Source of the DNA: JAFGGG01 sp964638895
GTDB taxonomy: Bacteria; Spirochaetota; Spirochaetia; SZUA-6; RPPD01
Direction of reading: 5' to 3'
Length of the DNA: 64,000 bases
Assembly: GCA_964638895.1 (NCBI GenBank)
Contig: CAZWYY010000010.1
Span: 1-64,000 of the forward strand
Shown piece by piece: positions 8,341 through 16,772 of this stretch. The notes under the pieces were generated by a model, which searched no databases, was not told the origin of the DNA, and was given only the letters and a program-made list of their open reading frames with translations. Both the position numbers and the translations under genes were made by a program. The first letter of the stretch is position 1. Every line of letters begins with the position of its first letter.

Positions 8341-10347
8341 TTAATTGACTTTCATGAGTAAAAGCGTTTGATCGTCATGCTGGGGCGCATTCCCCACAAA
8401 AACTTTTAAATCCGCCTTAATTTTATCGATTAATTCATTCGGTGAAAGATGCGCGTTTTTCAACACTACCTTGGCCAATGATTCGAATGAATACTGTTCT
8501 CCGTCTGTGTTCATAGCCTCGATGATACCGTCGGTATAGAGGACCGCCACGTCCCCCGTGTCTACTTTAAAGCTTTTCTGCTCATATTTCGTACCGCGTT
8601 CGATGCCGATGGGAAGTCCTTCGGTATCGATGCTTTCCAGTTTACCGGTTTTCTTCCTGAAGATCAATAACGGATGGTGTGCCGCGTTGGAATAGGTTAT
8701 TTTTCCGCTGTTCTGATCATAGACCATAAAACTCAAGGTGGCGAAATGGTCGATATCGATTCTCCCCGTAATACCTCGGTTGATCCACGTAACGATGGTA
8801 CGCGCGTCCTTATCAGCCGACGTGATAAGGTGCAGAATGGACCTTATCATCACCATGACCAGGGCGGCCGGCACCCCTTTCCCCGCCACATCGCAGATGA
8901 CCATGGCAACTTTATCCTTTTGCAGCGGCAGAATGTCAAAATAATCGCCGCTTACACCCTTGGCGGGGATGGAAAACGCTCCTATGGCGGCCTTATCTAA
9001 TTTGGGGATTTTGTTGGGAAGCAGCTTCTGTTGAATCTCCGCGGCAATACCCAACTCGCGTTCCATCTCCCGTTTCTCAATCAGTTCCATATAGGTCATG
9101 ATAAAGTCGATGGTAAGTGAGGCGTAATCCGCGAATGTCTTGATATGATCAAAATCGTTTTCCGAAAAGAACTTACCGCGCTCACGCTTGATGATCGACA
9201 GTACGCCTAGAATACGTTTGGAAACCAGAAGAGGAATGACAATAATCGAGCTTATGTACAGGGTATCGTTCTTGGTATTGTTTGCCATACGGTCATCGGA
9301 TACCGTATTACGCACAAAGATGGGTCTGCCGATCTTGGCGGCCTCTCCCAGGATAGTCTCTCCGATTTTAATAGGTATTGATTTAAAATAAGACTGGATA
9401 CTCGATATCTTCAGTTTTATCTGGTCAGGCGCCTCATACGGCGGAGGAAATATGCCGTTTACCGCCTCCACCCGTAAAATATCCTCAAACTCGTCAACCA
9501 GAAGAATGGACCCCGCGTCCGCGTTCGTGCTTTTCGTGGCCGATGTAATAATAAAACTCAGGATCTGGCTTAAATCCAGTTTTTCGGCGATCGCGCTTCC
9601 CAGATTGCGCATAAACTCAAACAGTGAATCGAGATCGTTCTGTAAAAAATTAAATTTATCATTCTGTTCTTTTTCGTGCTGGAGGTTGTACTTATATAGT
9701 ACAAACAAATGCAAAAAGTAGGAGAAGGGGATACAGAAGTACTGGATAAACACAGAATAATACGGGGCCTGAAAAAAGAGCAAAGCCACCAGGATACCAA
9801 GCTGGGAGATCAGGGGTATGCGGATTATTTCCAGGCGGATACTCATAACCATAACGGGGTCCTCGGTATTGTATACCGTAACCCCGTACAGCGTAATTCC
9901 CAGATATACGATATCGGCCATTATCCAGAGGTGCGGAACAAGTTTCGCAAACATGCCGTACTGGGTGCTCAATTTGATCCACAGGTTCACGATGATCAGC
10001 ACAAAAAAGATCAGGTTTAAACCGTAAAAAACAAGATCGTACTTGCGTTTTCCGGTAAACTGACGCAGCCAGACCAAATACACCCCAAGCACGAGGATAT
10101 CGGAGATCACAAGCAGAATCCCCGAATCCCTGAGTCCGATATTGATAAAGGGGCTGATTAAATACATGGCGGTATATAAAACATCGCGTACAACAAGAAT
10201 AAGCAGAATATACGCTATAAGACGGATCGGCTTGCCGGAAACCCGTTGTTTGACATAGTTATATAAAACGGCGAGAATCAAAATAAAAAGAAGCTTGCCG
10301 ATGAAAAAGGTGTCTGTTATGGCTGTAAGAATATCCGTTAACTGCAT
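8341..10347 (-). CDS. Membrane GAF-SpoIIE (RsbU-type) serine phosphatase
   Basis: The 668-aa protein has an N-terminal membrane domain with about seven hydrophobic segments (residues 10-220), a short helix, a GAF domain (about 255-400) and a linker with the EREMERELGIAAEIQQKLLP signature. The C-terminal PP2C-like SpoIIE domain (about 430-668) shows metal-binding motifs GVSGDYFDI, ICDVAGKGVPAALV, LYTDGIIEA and HDDQTLL, all intact. It should dephosphorylate the neighbouring STAS protein in response to a membrane or small-molecule signal. It is the first gene of the three-gene operon. The upstream region is AT-rich and shared with a divergent gene. Confidence 0.9.
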   Translation of the reverse strand: MQLTDILTAITDTFFIGKLLFILILAVLYNYVKQRVSGKPIRLIAYILLILVVRDVLYTAMYLISPFINIGLRDSGILLVISDILVLGVYLVWLRQFTGKRKYDLVFYGLNLIFFVLIIVNLWIKLSTQYGMFAKLVPHLWIMADIVYLGITLYGVTVYNTEDPVMVMSIRLEIIRIPLISQLGILVALLFFQAPYYSVFIQYFCIPFSYFLHLFVLYKYNLQHEKEQNDKFNFLQNDLDSLFEFMRNLGSAIAEKLDLSQILSFIITSATKSTNADAGSILLVDEFEDILRVEAVNGIFPPPYEAPDQIKLKISSIQSYFKSIPIKIGETILGEAAKIGRPIFVRNTVSDDRMANNTKNDTLYISSIIVIPLLVSKRILGVLSIIKRERGKFFSENDFDHIKTFADYASLTIDFIMTYMELIEKREMERELGIAAEIQQKLLPNKIPKLDKAAIGAFSIPAKGVSGDYFDILPLQKDKVAMVICDVAGKGVPAALVMVMIRSILHLITSADKDARTIVTWINRGITGRIDIDHFATLSFMVYDQNSGKITYSNAAHHPLLIFRKKTGKLESIDTEGLPIGIERGTKYEQKSFKVDTGDVAVLYTDGIIEAMNTDGEQYSFESLAKVVLKNAHLSPNELIDKIKADLKVFVGNAPQHDDQTLLLMKVN

Positions 10348-10426
10348 GTTATCTGCCTATTATGCATAAACTATCCCATGAGTCCTGTTACAGGTCTATT
10401 TCGATAAATTTATACTGTTACTATAT

Positions 10427-10455
10427 ATTATTCGGCGAAATTTTGTATAAGTCAA
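10427..10455 (-). promoter_or_regulatory. Candidate promoter for the partner-switching operon
   Basis: On the minus strand TTGACT (10450-10455) is followed after 17 bases by AATAAT (10427-10432); shifted readings ATAATA or TAATAT at 18-19 bases also exist. It is the best sigma-70-like match in the AT-rich divergent spacer, about 80 bases before the ATG at 10347. Confidence 0.4.
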
Positions 10456-10512
10456 GTCTAACACTTTATAACAAAAAGAGTCAAGTGGATGATTTTTTAT
10501 AAAAATTTTTTC

Positions 10513-10540
10513 TTGCCCGCATATTTCTATTTGCTAAAAT
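10513..10540 (+). promoter_or_regulatory. Candidate promoter for the 1017-aa protein gene
   Basis: TTGCCC (10513-10518), a 16-base spacer and TAAAAT (10535-10540) lie 24 bases before the ATG at 10565. The predicted leader is short, and no strong ribosome-binding site is seen in it. Confidence 0.45.
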
Positions 10541-10564
10541 ATCTTACTTCTGTTAAAAATAGAC

Positions 10565-13500
10565 ATGATATATCTCTATATAGAGATTTATGCCTATAAG
10601 CAGCTTTTAAAAATCGCGTACAGATTAACTTCAAGAATCAACAATCGTTTTGCCAAACTTGTAGAAGAGAGAGGAATTGAAGTCCTGTATCATAAAAACG
10701 GCGTAATGCTTCTGGTTTTCGATAATGCCGAACATGACGAAACTGAGAATATTCTTAATTCCATATATATGTTCTACTCTATGCTTTCCGCCCTAAAGGG
10801 ACGCCTGCACGGATTTAACCTTTATGTAGCGGTTGGACCCGCCCAAACCCCAGCGGAGATTGAAGTATTGCTGCATAAATACCAACGCGTGCTGTTCGAC
10901 TTAAAGGAAGAAGAAGGTCTCTGGATTCATAAATCCCTCAAGTCCCTGTTTAAGAAAATCCGTGTTGTGGCGAAAGTGGGGGACTACCTAAACATCACCG
11001 TAAGCAGACAGGCGGTTGCAACCGAAAAATATATCTCCCAGATTCAAAAAATAAAGAAAGCGGATTTTTTAAAGTTGTTAGGGGCCTTTTCCCGTATCAA
11101 AGTAAAATCGCCCAAATGCAATACCGCGCTTATCTATAGCCGCCACCGTATCCTGGCCAGAAGTATTATGGAAAATGTTCTTAAAAAATATACGGGAAGC
11201 GGGATATTCGCCCATATTCCGGTTATTTGTCTGACGCAAGTACACCCCTACCGTCTGTACCCCCTGGTGAAAAGTATCAATACCGAATTCATAAACAGGG
11301 TAAAACAATATATCGCGCCCGGAACCGGACATTCATGGGAGTCAAAAAAGCAATTCCTGTTGGATTTATTTTACGAAAAGAAAACCATGGCCGATCGGCC
11401 GGATAGGGATATTTTTTACGCATTCAAGTATTATCTTGAGGCCTACTGTGCAATGATGAAAACCAAATCCCTGCCGGGAATCATAGTCTGTGATGCCATT
11501 GAGGCCGCGCATACCGAATTCAATATGTACCTCCGAACTATAATTCAGGATCTTTCCCAAAAATACAGCCTCCTGCTTTTATTTATCTCGACAAAAAAAG
11601 AACTGCCCCCCGAGTTCGGTTCATTGAAGGTAAAAAAAACCGAAATCGGACCGCTTTCCATTGATGAAATAAAAACCTGCTTCAATACACTTTATCCGAA
11701 GCTGGTATTCCCTTCCCCTGTAGGCAGGCAGATCCAAAGACTTTCCTGCGGTGATTATAATTCCGTACTGCATTATATATATTATCTGCGCCGGCATGAT
11801 AAAATCCGGTGGGCGAACGGCAGGTATATCTGGGTCTCGCGTGCGGAACAACCCCTGCGTATACCCGTGAAACCGGAACATTGCAGTTGGTTATTCATAG
11901 CATCCCTTAAAGAGGAAGAAAAAATAATCTTATATGTTCTTATGCTTACACATAGGGTATTTTCCTTATCATTGCTCACTGATTTTTTTGTGTCTGTGGG
12001 GATAAAAGATAAGGTATTCCGTAAATACCTTTCGTACCTGAAGAATACGGGTCTGGTGGAATATACCGACCAGAACAGACCCATCATTTCCGGATTTATG
12101 GGACTTACTAAAAAGAACCTGGGAAACCAGAGCAGGTACTATGAACGGAAGCTGGCCGAGTACGTCGGGCAGCATATACTCTCCTTTCTTCCATATCACG
12201 CGGCGGCGCTATTAAAACTCCTGCAGAGACTCGACAACTATGGGGCCCTGGCGGATATTATCACATTTATGCTTCAATATACGACCGATACGTTCTCTTT
12301 AACCTGGGCCCGTTTTTTTCTTCACCTGCCCGGGGACTTGATTAAGCAAAAAAAACAGCTTCCGGGCCGGGAAAAACTGGAAATAATCTGCAACACTTAT
12401 TATATACGCTATCTGCTGCTTCTGGGTAAAGCCAGGGATACTCAAAAACTTGTCGACTCCAAATTAAGCGGCATATCGCTTTCCTTTACCGCTAATCCGG
12501 TGTATTCGAATCTGCATTTACAATTGTCCGGTTATTTTCTCACCCGGAACGATACGGACAAAGCCGTGAAGGAGGCCAAGAAAGCCGCCCTTAATTTCCA
12601 GGAGTTGTCACTTACGGAAAAAATGAGCGAGTCATACCTGGCATTGGGTCAGGCCCTACTGGCCAAGGGAAGCGTGTTCGAGGCGCTTGAGTATTTTGAG
12701 TTCACCCGGAAGTTTTCCGCTGAGACACACAATGTATCTCTCCAGGTCCGTGCGTATCTTTTCAAGTCAATCGCTCTTTTTTTCATGGGGGACTACACAC
12801 AGGCCCTGCAGAATACATCTTCCGGAATCGAGATATGCGAAACACACAGCCTGCGGCGGGTGCAGCAGATACTGATCTTTATCGGCGCCCGCATTGACTT
12901 TGACCTAGGGCTATACAGGGAAGCTCGTTCACTTCTGGAGGAGGGTATGATGCTGGCCAGCCTTTATGGGCTTGAAGAATGTATGCCCGTGCTCAAGGCC
13001 TGGACGGCCAGAACACATTGTTATTGCGGAGAGTATGATACATCCGAGGGTATTCTGGGCTCTCTTGCCCAAACCAGGGAAGCCGTCTTTTTCAAGGCCG
13101 AAATTTTTCTGCTGCAAAACAGGTACGAAGAGGCTTTTACCCTGCTTGAACAGGCGGCCGCAATAAAGGAAAAACAACCGCTGTTGTTGGCCGAGAAATT
13201 TTCATGGAAAAGCGGTTTTTCACTGCTTGAAGACCGCAGGTTCGATCTATTACAAAACGGAACGGCACTCGGGCGGCGGCTTAAAAACTTCAAGGCATAC
13301 GCGGGCTGTTTTACCGGCCGTTTGGGGGAAGGGATAAACGTGCTGCACACGGTCACCATCAGGGAAAAAACTCCCCCTTACGAACCCTATGCGCACTTGT
13401 ATTTTTTCCTGTACTACCTGATTCTTAAAACCTGCCCGGTTAAAAAAGAGCCGGAGAGTGAAATAGCCGACGCGCTTACGGTCTTGAACCTGGCGCTGAA

Positions 13501-13618
13501 GCACCTGCAGGAACGTTCAACCGCGATCAATGAACCGCGCCACCGTATTCATTATTTATCCCAAAACCATTGGAATAAACTTTTATTTCATGAGGCCAAA
13601 CAAAACAAACTGCTTTAA
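10565..13618 (+). CDS. Large signalling-type protein: cyclase-like fragment, degenerate NTPase, TPR repeats
   Basis: This 1017-aa soluble protein is not a recognised named gene. Residues 20-130 (GVMLLVFDNAEHDETENI, then GFNLYVAVGPAQTPAE) have the order of a class III nucleotide-cyclase homology domain but lack its metal-binding aspartates. Residues 165-440 follow the course of a STAND/AAA NTPase: a Walker-B-like strand PGIIVCDAIEAA is visible near 305, but there is no GxxxxGKS P-loop. A winged-helix-like stretch (about 455-530) comes next. From about 590 to the end are helical TPR-like repeats, such as SESYLALGQALLAKGSVFEA and EEAFTLLEQAAAI. The plan resembles MalT- or cyclase-STAND-TPR regulators whose catalytic sites have decayed. 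It converges with the next gene, 3 bp away. Confidence 0.6.
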   Translation: MIYLYIEIYAYKQLLKIAYRLTSRINNRFAKLVEERGIEVLYHKNGVMLLVFDNAEHDETENILNSIYMFYSMLSALKGRLHGFNLYVAVGPAQTPAEIEVLLHKYQRVLFDLKEEEGLWIHKSLKSLFKKIRVVAKVGDYLNITVSRQAVATEKYISQIQKIKKADFLKLLGAFSRIKVKSPKCNTALIYSRHRILARSIMENVLKKYTGSGIFAHIPVICLTQVHPYRLYPLVKSINTEFINRVKQYIAPGTGHSWESKKQFLLDLFYEKKTMADRPDRDIFYAFKYYLEAYCAMMKTKSLPGIIVCDAIEAAHTEFNMYLRTIIQDLSQKYSLLLLFISTKKELPPEFGSLKVKKTEIGPLSIDEIKTCFNTLYPKLVFPSPVGRQIQRLSCGDYNSVLHYIYYLRRHDKIRWANGRYIWVSRAEQPLRIPVKPEHCSWLFIASLKEEEKIILYVLMLTHRVFSLSLLTDFFVSVGIKDKVFRKYLSYLKNTGLVEYTDQNRPIISGFMGLTKKNLGNQSRYYERKLAEYVGQHILSFLPYHAAALLKLLQRLDNYGALADIITFMLQYTTDTFSLTWARFFLHLPGDLIKQKKQLPGREKLEIICNTYYIRYLLLLGKARDTQKLVDSKLSGISLSFTANPVYSNLHLQLSGYFLTRNDTDKAVKEAKKAALNFQELSLTEKMSESYLALGQALLAKGSVFEALEYFEFTRKFSAETHNVSLQVRAYLFKSIALFFMGDYTQALQNTSSGIEICETHSLRRVQQILIFIGARIDFDLGLYREARSLLEEGMMLASLYGLEECMPVLKAWTARTHCYCGEYDTSEGILGSLAQTREAVFFKAEIFLLQNRYEEAFTLLEQAAAIKEKQPLLLAEKFSWKSGFSLLEDRRFDLLQNGTALGRRLKNFKAYAGCFTGRLGEGINVLHTVTIREKTPPYEPYAHLYFFLYYLILKTCPVKKEPESEIADALTVLNLALKHLQERSTAINEPRHRIHYLSQNHWNKLLFHEAKQNKLL

Positions 13619-13621
13619 AGG

Positions 13622-14560
13622 TTATGATGATTTAAAAATGGCATGTTTTAAAGCCGAAAGCCGGCTTTTTAGTTTATCCAAAAAACCCGCTCCATACTTC
13701 CGGGAATACCGCTTTACGGCCTTTTCCGTGGGATAATCCTCCCCGTATTTCTTTTTTAAACCGTCCCAGTATTTTACCATCCAGATATAAAGGTCCGCGT
13801 ATGTTCTGCCTGGGAACTTGGAAAGGATGTTTTCCTCTTCGATAATCCGCACGATTGGCAGATACACGTTGTCGTACCATGATGTCACCGCTTCGGCGTA
13901 GGGGATCTCCTGCTCTTTATCCATATTAATAAAGTATTTATGCACCTGAATATGGTCCAGGAGCTCATCATAACGCCCGGGGGCCGTGAACATGATGTCA
14001 GCTCCACGCCGCAGCTTTTTCAGGCGGGTCTCCTTGTAAAACCGCTTCTTTTCATATTCGATAACCGCCTTTTTCAAATCCTCTTTGGTCATATCCTTGT
14101 GTAAGGCAATCTCGGTTTCCAGGGATGTTACCTCGGCGTCTATGAACTCAATACCCCGTGAAAGGGCCACGGAAATGCGGTGGTTGCCGTCCCGCACAAA
14201 ATAGACCCCGCCTATCTCATACAGACGCACGGGCGGCAGCTCAATCCGCGCCTTATGGGCCTTGTTTATCCTCTCCCAGCGCTCGCGCAGGTACGCTCCG
14301 CGGGGCAGAAACACACGGTTGAAATCCCTGTACCTGCCCTCGCTTCCCACAATATGAGAGATGAGAACGTGTTTTATACCGCGGTAGGCTTCAGAATGGG
14401 GCTTGAGCATTGAATAGGCGTAAGAAAACGGAATAAGGTCATCTTTTTTGCGTCCGGCGATAATCGCCCCCAGCCTGGAGACGAACTCACGGAGCCTTGC
14501 CTTATTAAAGGTACCGCCGGCGTCTATATCGTGCATGAAATCATTCATGATCTTGCTCAT
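13622..14560 (-). CDS. ParB/sulfiredoxin-like domain protein
   Basis: The 312-aa protein contains VRDGNHRISVALSRG near residue 123. This is the G-x-H-R core of ParB/sulfiredoxin-like domains, which bind nucleotides or act in DNA partition, and it is followed by FIDAEV as in related uncharacterised proteins (DUF4032-type). The rest is charged and helical. There is no clear helix-turn-helix of true ParB, so a chromosome-partition role is not supported. The start is set at the ATG at 14560, since GGAGG lies six bases upstream; the ATG two codons earlier abuts the GGAGG. It overlaps the end of the phosphoesterase gene by 20 bases, pointing to coupled expression. Confidence 0.6.
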   Translation of the reverse strand: MSKIMNDFMHDIDAGGTFNKARLREFVSRLGAIIAGRKKDDLIPFSYAYSMLKPHSEAYRGIKHVLISHIVGSEGRYRDFNRVFLPRGAYLRERWERINKAHKARIELPPVRLYEIGGVYFVRDGNHRISVALSRGIEFIDAEVTSLETEIALHKDMTKEDLKKAVIEYEKKRFYKETRLKKLRRGADIMFTAPGRYDELLDHIQVHKYFINMDKEQEIPYAEAVTSWYDNVYLPIVRIIEEENILSKFPGRTYADLYIWMVKYWDGLKKKYGEDYPTEKAVKRYSRKYGAGFLDKLKSRLSALKHAIFKSS

Positions 14561-15227
14561 GTGCATCCTCCGTATCCAGGATATAATGCTTGAAGGCGTT
14601 AATTACCGTGGTCTGCATATGCCTGCTTTTACGCTGTGCGTTCTGGCTGTACAGATGGATATGACCGTGGACCAGGTACTTTGGCCTGAAATGCCTCATG
14701 AACCAGAGAAAACTTTTAAACCCCCTATGGCACATATCGGGCCAGTCATGAATACCGCGCGGGGGAGCGTGCGTAACCAGGATATCTATGAAACGCCCAT
14801 GTACCAGTCTATGCCATAAAAGAGAGGGCAAAAGGCGAAGCATATAGAGGAACATGCCCCGCTCGGTAAACTGGTTGGGGCCGTTGTTATAGCTCATACT
14901 GCCCCCCAGGCCCGCGATAATAAGGCCGTTCACATAACTTACCCTGCCGCTGATATAGCGGCCCCCGCAGGGTCTATACCGCTCGTAGCTGGGAGTGCGT
15001 GGGGAAAACTGGAAACGGTAACGCGAATCGTAATACGACAGGCGCTTGAGATTGTGGTTACCGAACACAAAAAGCAGCGGCTTGTTCAGGCTGCTGATAA
15101 TGTAGTCATAATAATCCAGGGGCAGGTCACCGCAGCTTATGACCAGGGACACGTCATTAAACCTTGTCCTTATATTGGTGCTGTACACCAGGGGATCTAT
15201 ATAATCAGACACACAGAGAATTTTCAT
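14541..15227 (-). CDS. Calcineurin-like metallophosphoesterase, altered first motif
   Basis: The 228-aa protein has four of the five metallophosphoesterase motifs: SCGDLP, FGNHN, LVTHAPP and HGHIH. The first motif, normally D-x-H, reads SDYIDP and has no His, and the GNHD motif ends in Asn. Metal binding may therefore differ from the usual two-metal site. The substrate is unknown; relatives act on phosphodiesters. It is co-transcribed with the ParB-like gene that overlaps its stop. No ribosome-binding site precedes the ATG, and a promoter-like pair lies so close that the message may be leaderless. Confidence 0.8.
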   Translation of the reverse strand: MKILCVSDYIDPLVYSTNIRTRFNDVSLVISCGDLPLDYYDYIISSLNKPLLFVFGNHNLKRLSYYDSRYRFQFSPRTPSYERYRPCGGRYISGRVSYVNGLIIAGLGGSMSYNNGPNQFTERGMFLYMLRLLPSLLWHRLVHGRFIDILVTHAPPRGIHDWPDMCHRGFKSFLWFMRHFRPKYLVHGHIHLYSQNAQRKSRHMQTTVINAFKHYILDTEDAHEQDHE

Positions 15228-15233
15228 AGTATT

Positions 15234-15261
15234 AAGATAGCAAAAAGCAAGAGGGAGTCAA
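15234..15261 (-). promoter_or_regulatory. Candidate promoter giving a leaderless mRNA
   Basis: On the minus strand TTGACT (15256-15261), a 16-base spacer and TATCTT (15234-15239) are followed by only six bases before the ATG at 15227. Transcription would begin at or next to the start codon, which agrees with the missing ribosome-binding site. Confidence 0.5.
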
Positions 15262-15282
15262 CCCAAATTTGACTGACGGGCC

Positions 15283-16650
15283 CTATTCCTCCAGGTCGGT
15301 CCTCAGCAGAATCTCGCGCAGCTTGTCCTTATTGTAAAGATCAATGGGCCTGGTCTCCGCGAACTCGTAGGCCTTTCGTGAAAAGGTTGAGCTTGTTATA
15401 ATCATCCCCTTCATGACGCTGAGTTTTTTCAGAACCTCGTGCATGCTACGCACGGAGGTATCGTCGATAATCTCGGGTACGCGGAAAATCCGTATGAGTT
15501 TGGGCATCTTGCGCGCTCCGCGCCATTTCTGCTCGGCCTCCACCGCTATAATCTGGCAGCCGTTGGGAAGCTCGGTGATGTCCCTCACCTCCAGTTTCAG
15601 GGCCCTTACCATGGCGATACAGATCTCCTTGAATCGCCCCTTGGATGAGGTCAGGAAATCCTTAATCCGGTCGTCGGTGCGAAACTCCTGATATTGGGAA
15701 AGCTTTTCTGCTACGTCGCGGAAGGACGGCCGCTTGGCGTACACCTTTTCCCACTGCTCGATGGCTTTTTCGATCTCCCTGTTTTTTTCATAACACAGGG
15801 CGATAAAATAGCGCGCGTAGATCACCTCCTGCCGTTTTTCACTCTCGCCGATGTGGATGGCCCTGTCCAGTTCGTTGATCGCGCTCTCGCAGTTGTTCAT
15901 ATTCATAAAGCAGGTGCCGCGCTCTATCAAGGCTTTCACCTTCAGTTCAGGATCGTTCTCCGCCTTCTCAAAATACAACAGGGCGCTCATATAGTCATGG
16001 GCGTCCTTCTGCAGTTTACCCAGGTAAAAAAAAGCGTTATAGTTGTCGGCCTCGTACTTGACGGCTTTTTCCAGCTCGATCTTGGCCTCTATGGGTTTCT
16101 TCTGTTTATAAAGGATCTTGCCCAGCCTGAAATGGGCGTCGCCATGGTCCGGATCAAGCTCAATGGTTTTAAGATAGTAGGAGTAGGCCCTGTCCTCGCG
16201 CCTGCGCTCCTCAAAAAGCAGGCCCGCGTGGTAATGGTGGTCGGCCACAAAGGGTTCGGTCTGGAGTAGCAGCAGGTACTCCTTCAGCGCCTCCTCATAC
16301 TGGTGAAACTGCATAAACAGCGCGGCGATCTCCTTGCGGAACTGCACCTCCTTGCAGACGCCGGTGAAGTTGCCCAGGCTGTTGACGGTTTTAAACTCCA
16401 TCAATGCCAGCTCCGGTTTGTTAAGTTCGTTATAGGCCTGTCCCAGCAGGTAGTGAGCGTCCACATTGTGGGAATTCTTGGCGATAATATGCTTGGTCAT
16501 GCGCATGGCTTGTATGGTCTTCCCTTGTTTTAATAAGGCCTCCACGCCCGCGATCTTCCGCGGCCTGAAGGCCACCTTGAAGATAATTAAGGTTAAGGGA
16601 ATAACCACCACACCGACGATAATTAAAATGATGATCATGAAAAACGGCAT
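15283..16650 (-). CDS. Membrane-anchored TPR protein with C-terminal Mrr-like domain
   Basis: This 455-aa protein starts with one membrane segment (residues 4-26). About eight TPR units follow (residues 40-315), for example AHYLLGQAYNELNKPELAL and AHFRLGKILYKQKKPIEA. The C-terminal 120 residues resemble the restriction-endonuclease-like fold of Mrr: GMIITSSTFSRKAYEFAE then PIDLYNKDKLREIL matches the usual end of that domain. The strand that should carry the catalytic Q-x-K or E-x-K reads KLIRIFR, so nuclease activity is unlikely. The TPRs probably face the cytoplasm and bind partners. AAAGG lies nine bases before the ATG. Its promoter region is shared with the divergent TPR operon. Confidence 0.75.
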   Translation of the reverse strand: MPFFMIIILIIVGVVVIPLTLIIFKVAFRPRKIAGVEALLKQGKTIQAMRMTKHIIAKNSHNVDAHYLLGQAYNELNKPELALMEFKTVNSLGNFTGVCKEVQFRKEIAALFMQFHQYEEALKEYLLLLQTEPFVADHHYHAGLLFEERRREDRAYSYYLKTIELDPDHGDAHFRLGKILYKQKKPIEAKIELEKAVKYEADNYNAFFYLGKLQKDAHDYMSALLYFEKAENDPELKVKALIERGTCFMNMNNCESAINELDRAIHIGESEKRQEVIYARYFIALCYEKNREIEKAIEQWEKVYAKRPSFRDVAEKLSQYQEFRTDDRIKDFLTSSKGRFKEICIAMVRALKLEVRDITELPNGCQIIAVEAEQKWRGARKMPKLIRIFRVPEIIDDTSVRSMHEVLKKLSVMKGMIITSSTFSRKAYEFAETRPIDLYNKDKLREILLRTDLEE

Positions 16651-16728
16651 CTATAAAACCTTTGTTCCCGAAATCCGTTCCTGCTTTAAAAGCTTAACCG
16701 TTTTCCCCGTTACTGTCAAATATTCTAT

Positions 16729-16756
16729 TTGGCAAACGAAAAAAAAGATGTATACT
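16729..16756 (+). promoter_or_regulatory. Candidate promoter of the TPR operon
   Basis: TTGGCA (16729-16734), 16 bases, and TATACT (16751-16756) precede the ATG at 16773. The site AGGTAGGTGA lies between the -10 element and the start codon, so the leader would be very short. Confidence 0.45.
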
Positions 16757-16772
16757 TATAGGTAGGTGATTT

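Noticed and set aside
13622..14560. Chromosome partition protein ParB
   Set aside because: Only the GNHR core is present; no helix-turn-helix, no parA and no parS-like site nearby.
15694..16269. A long plus-strand frame opposite the TPR/Mrr gene
   Set aside because: It is the complement of clear TPR coding sequence and has no homology-like motifs of its own.
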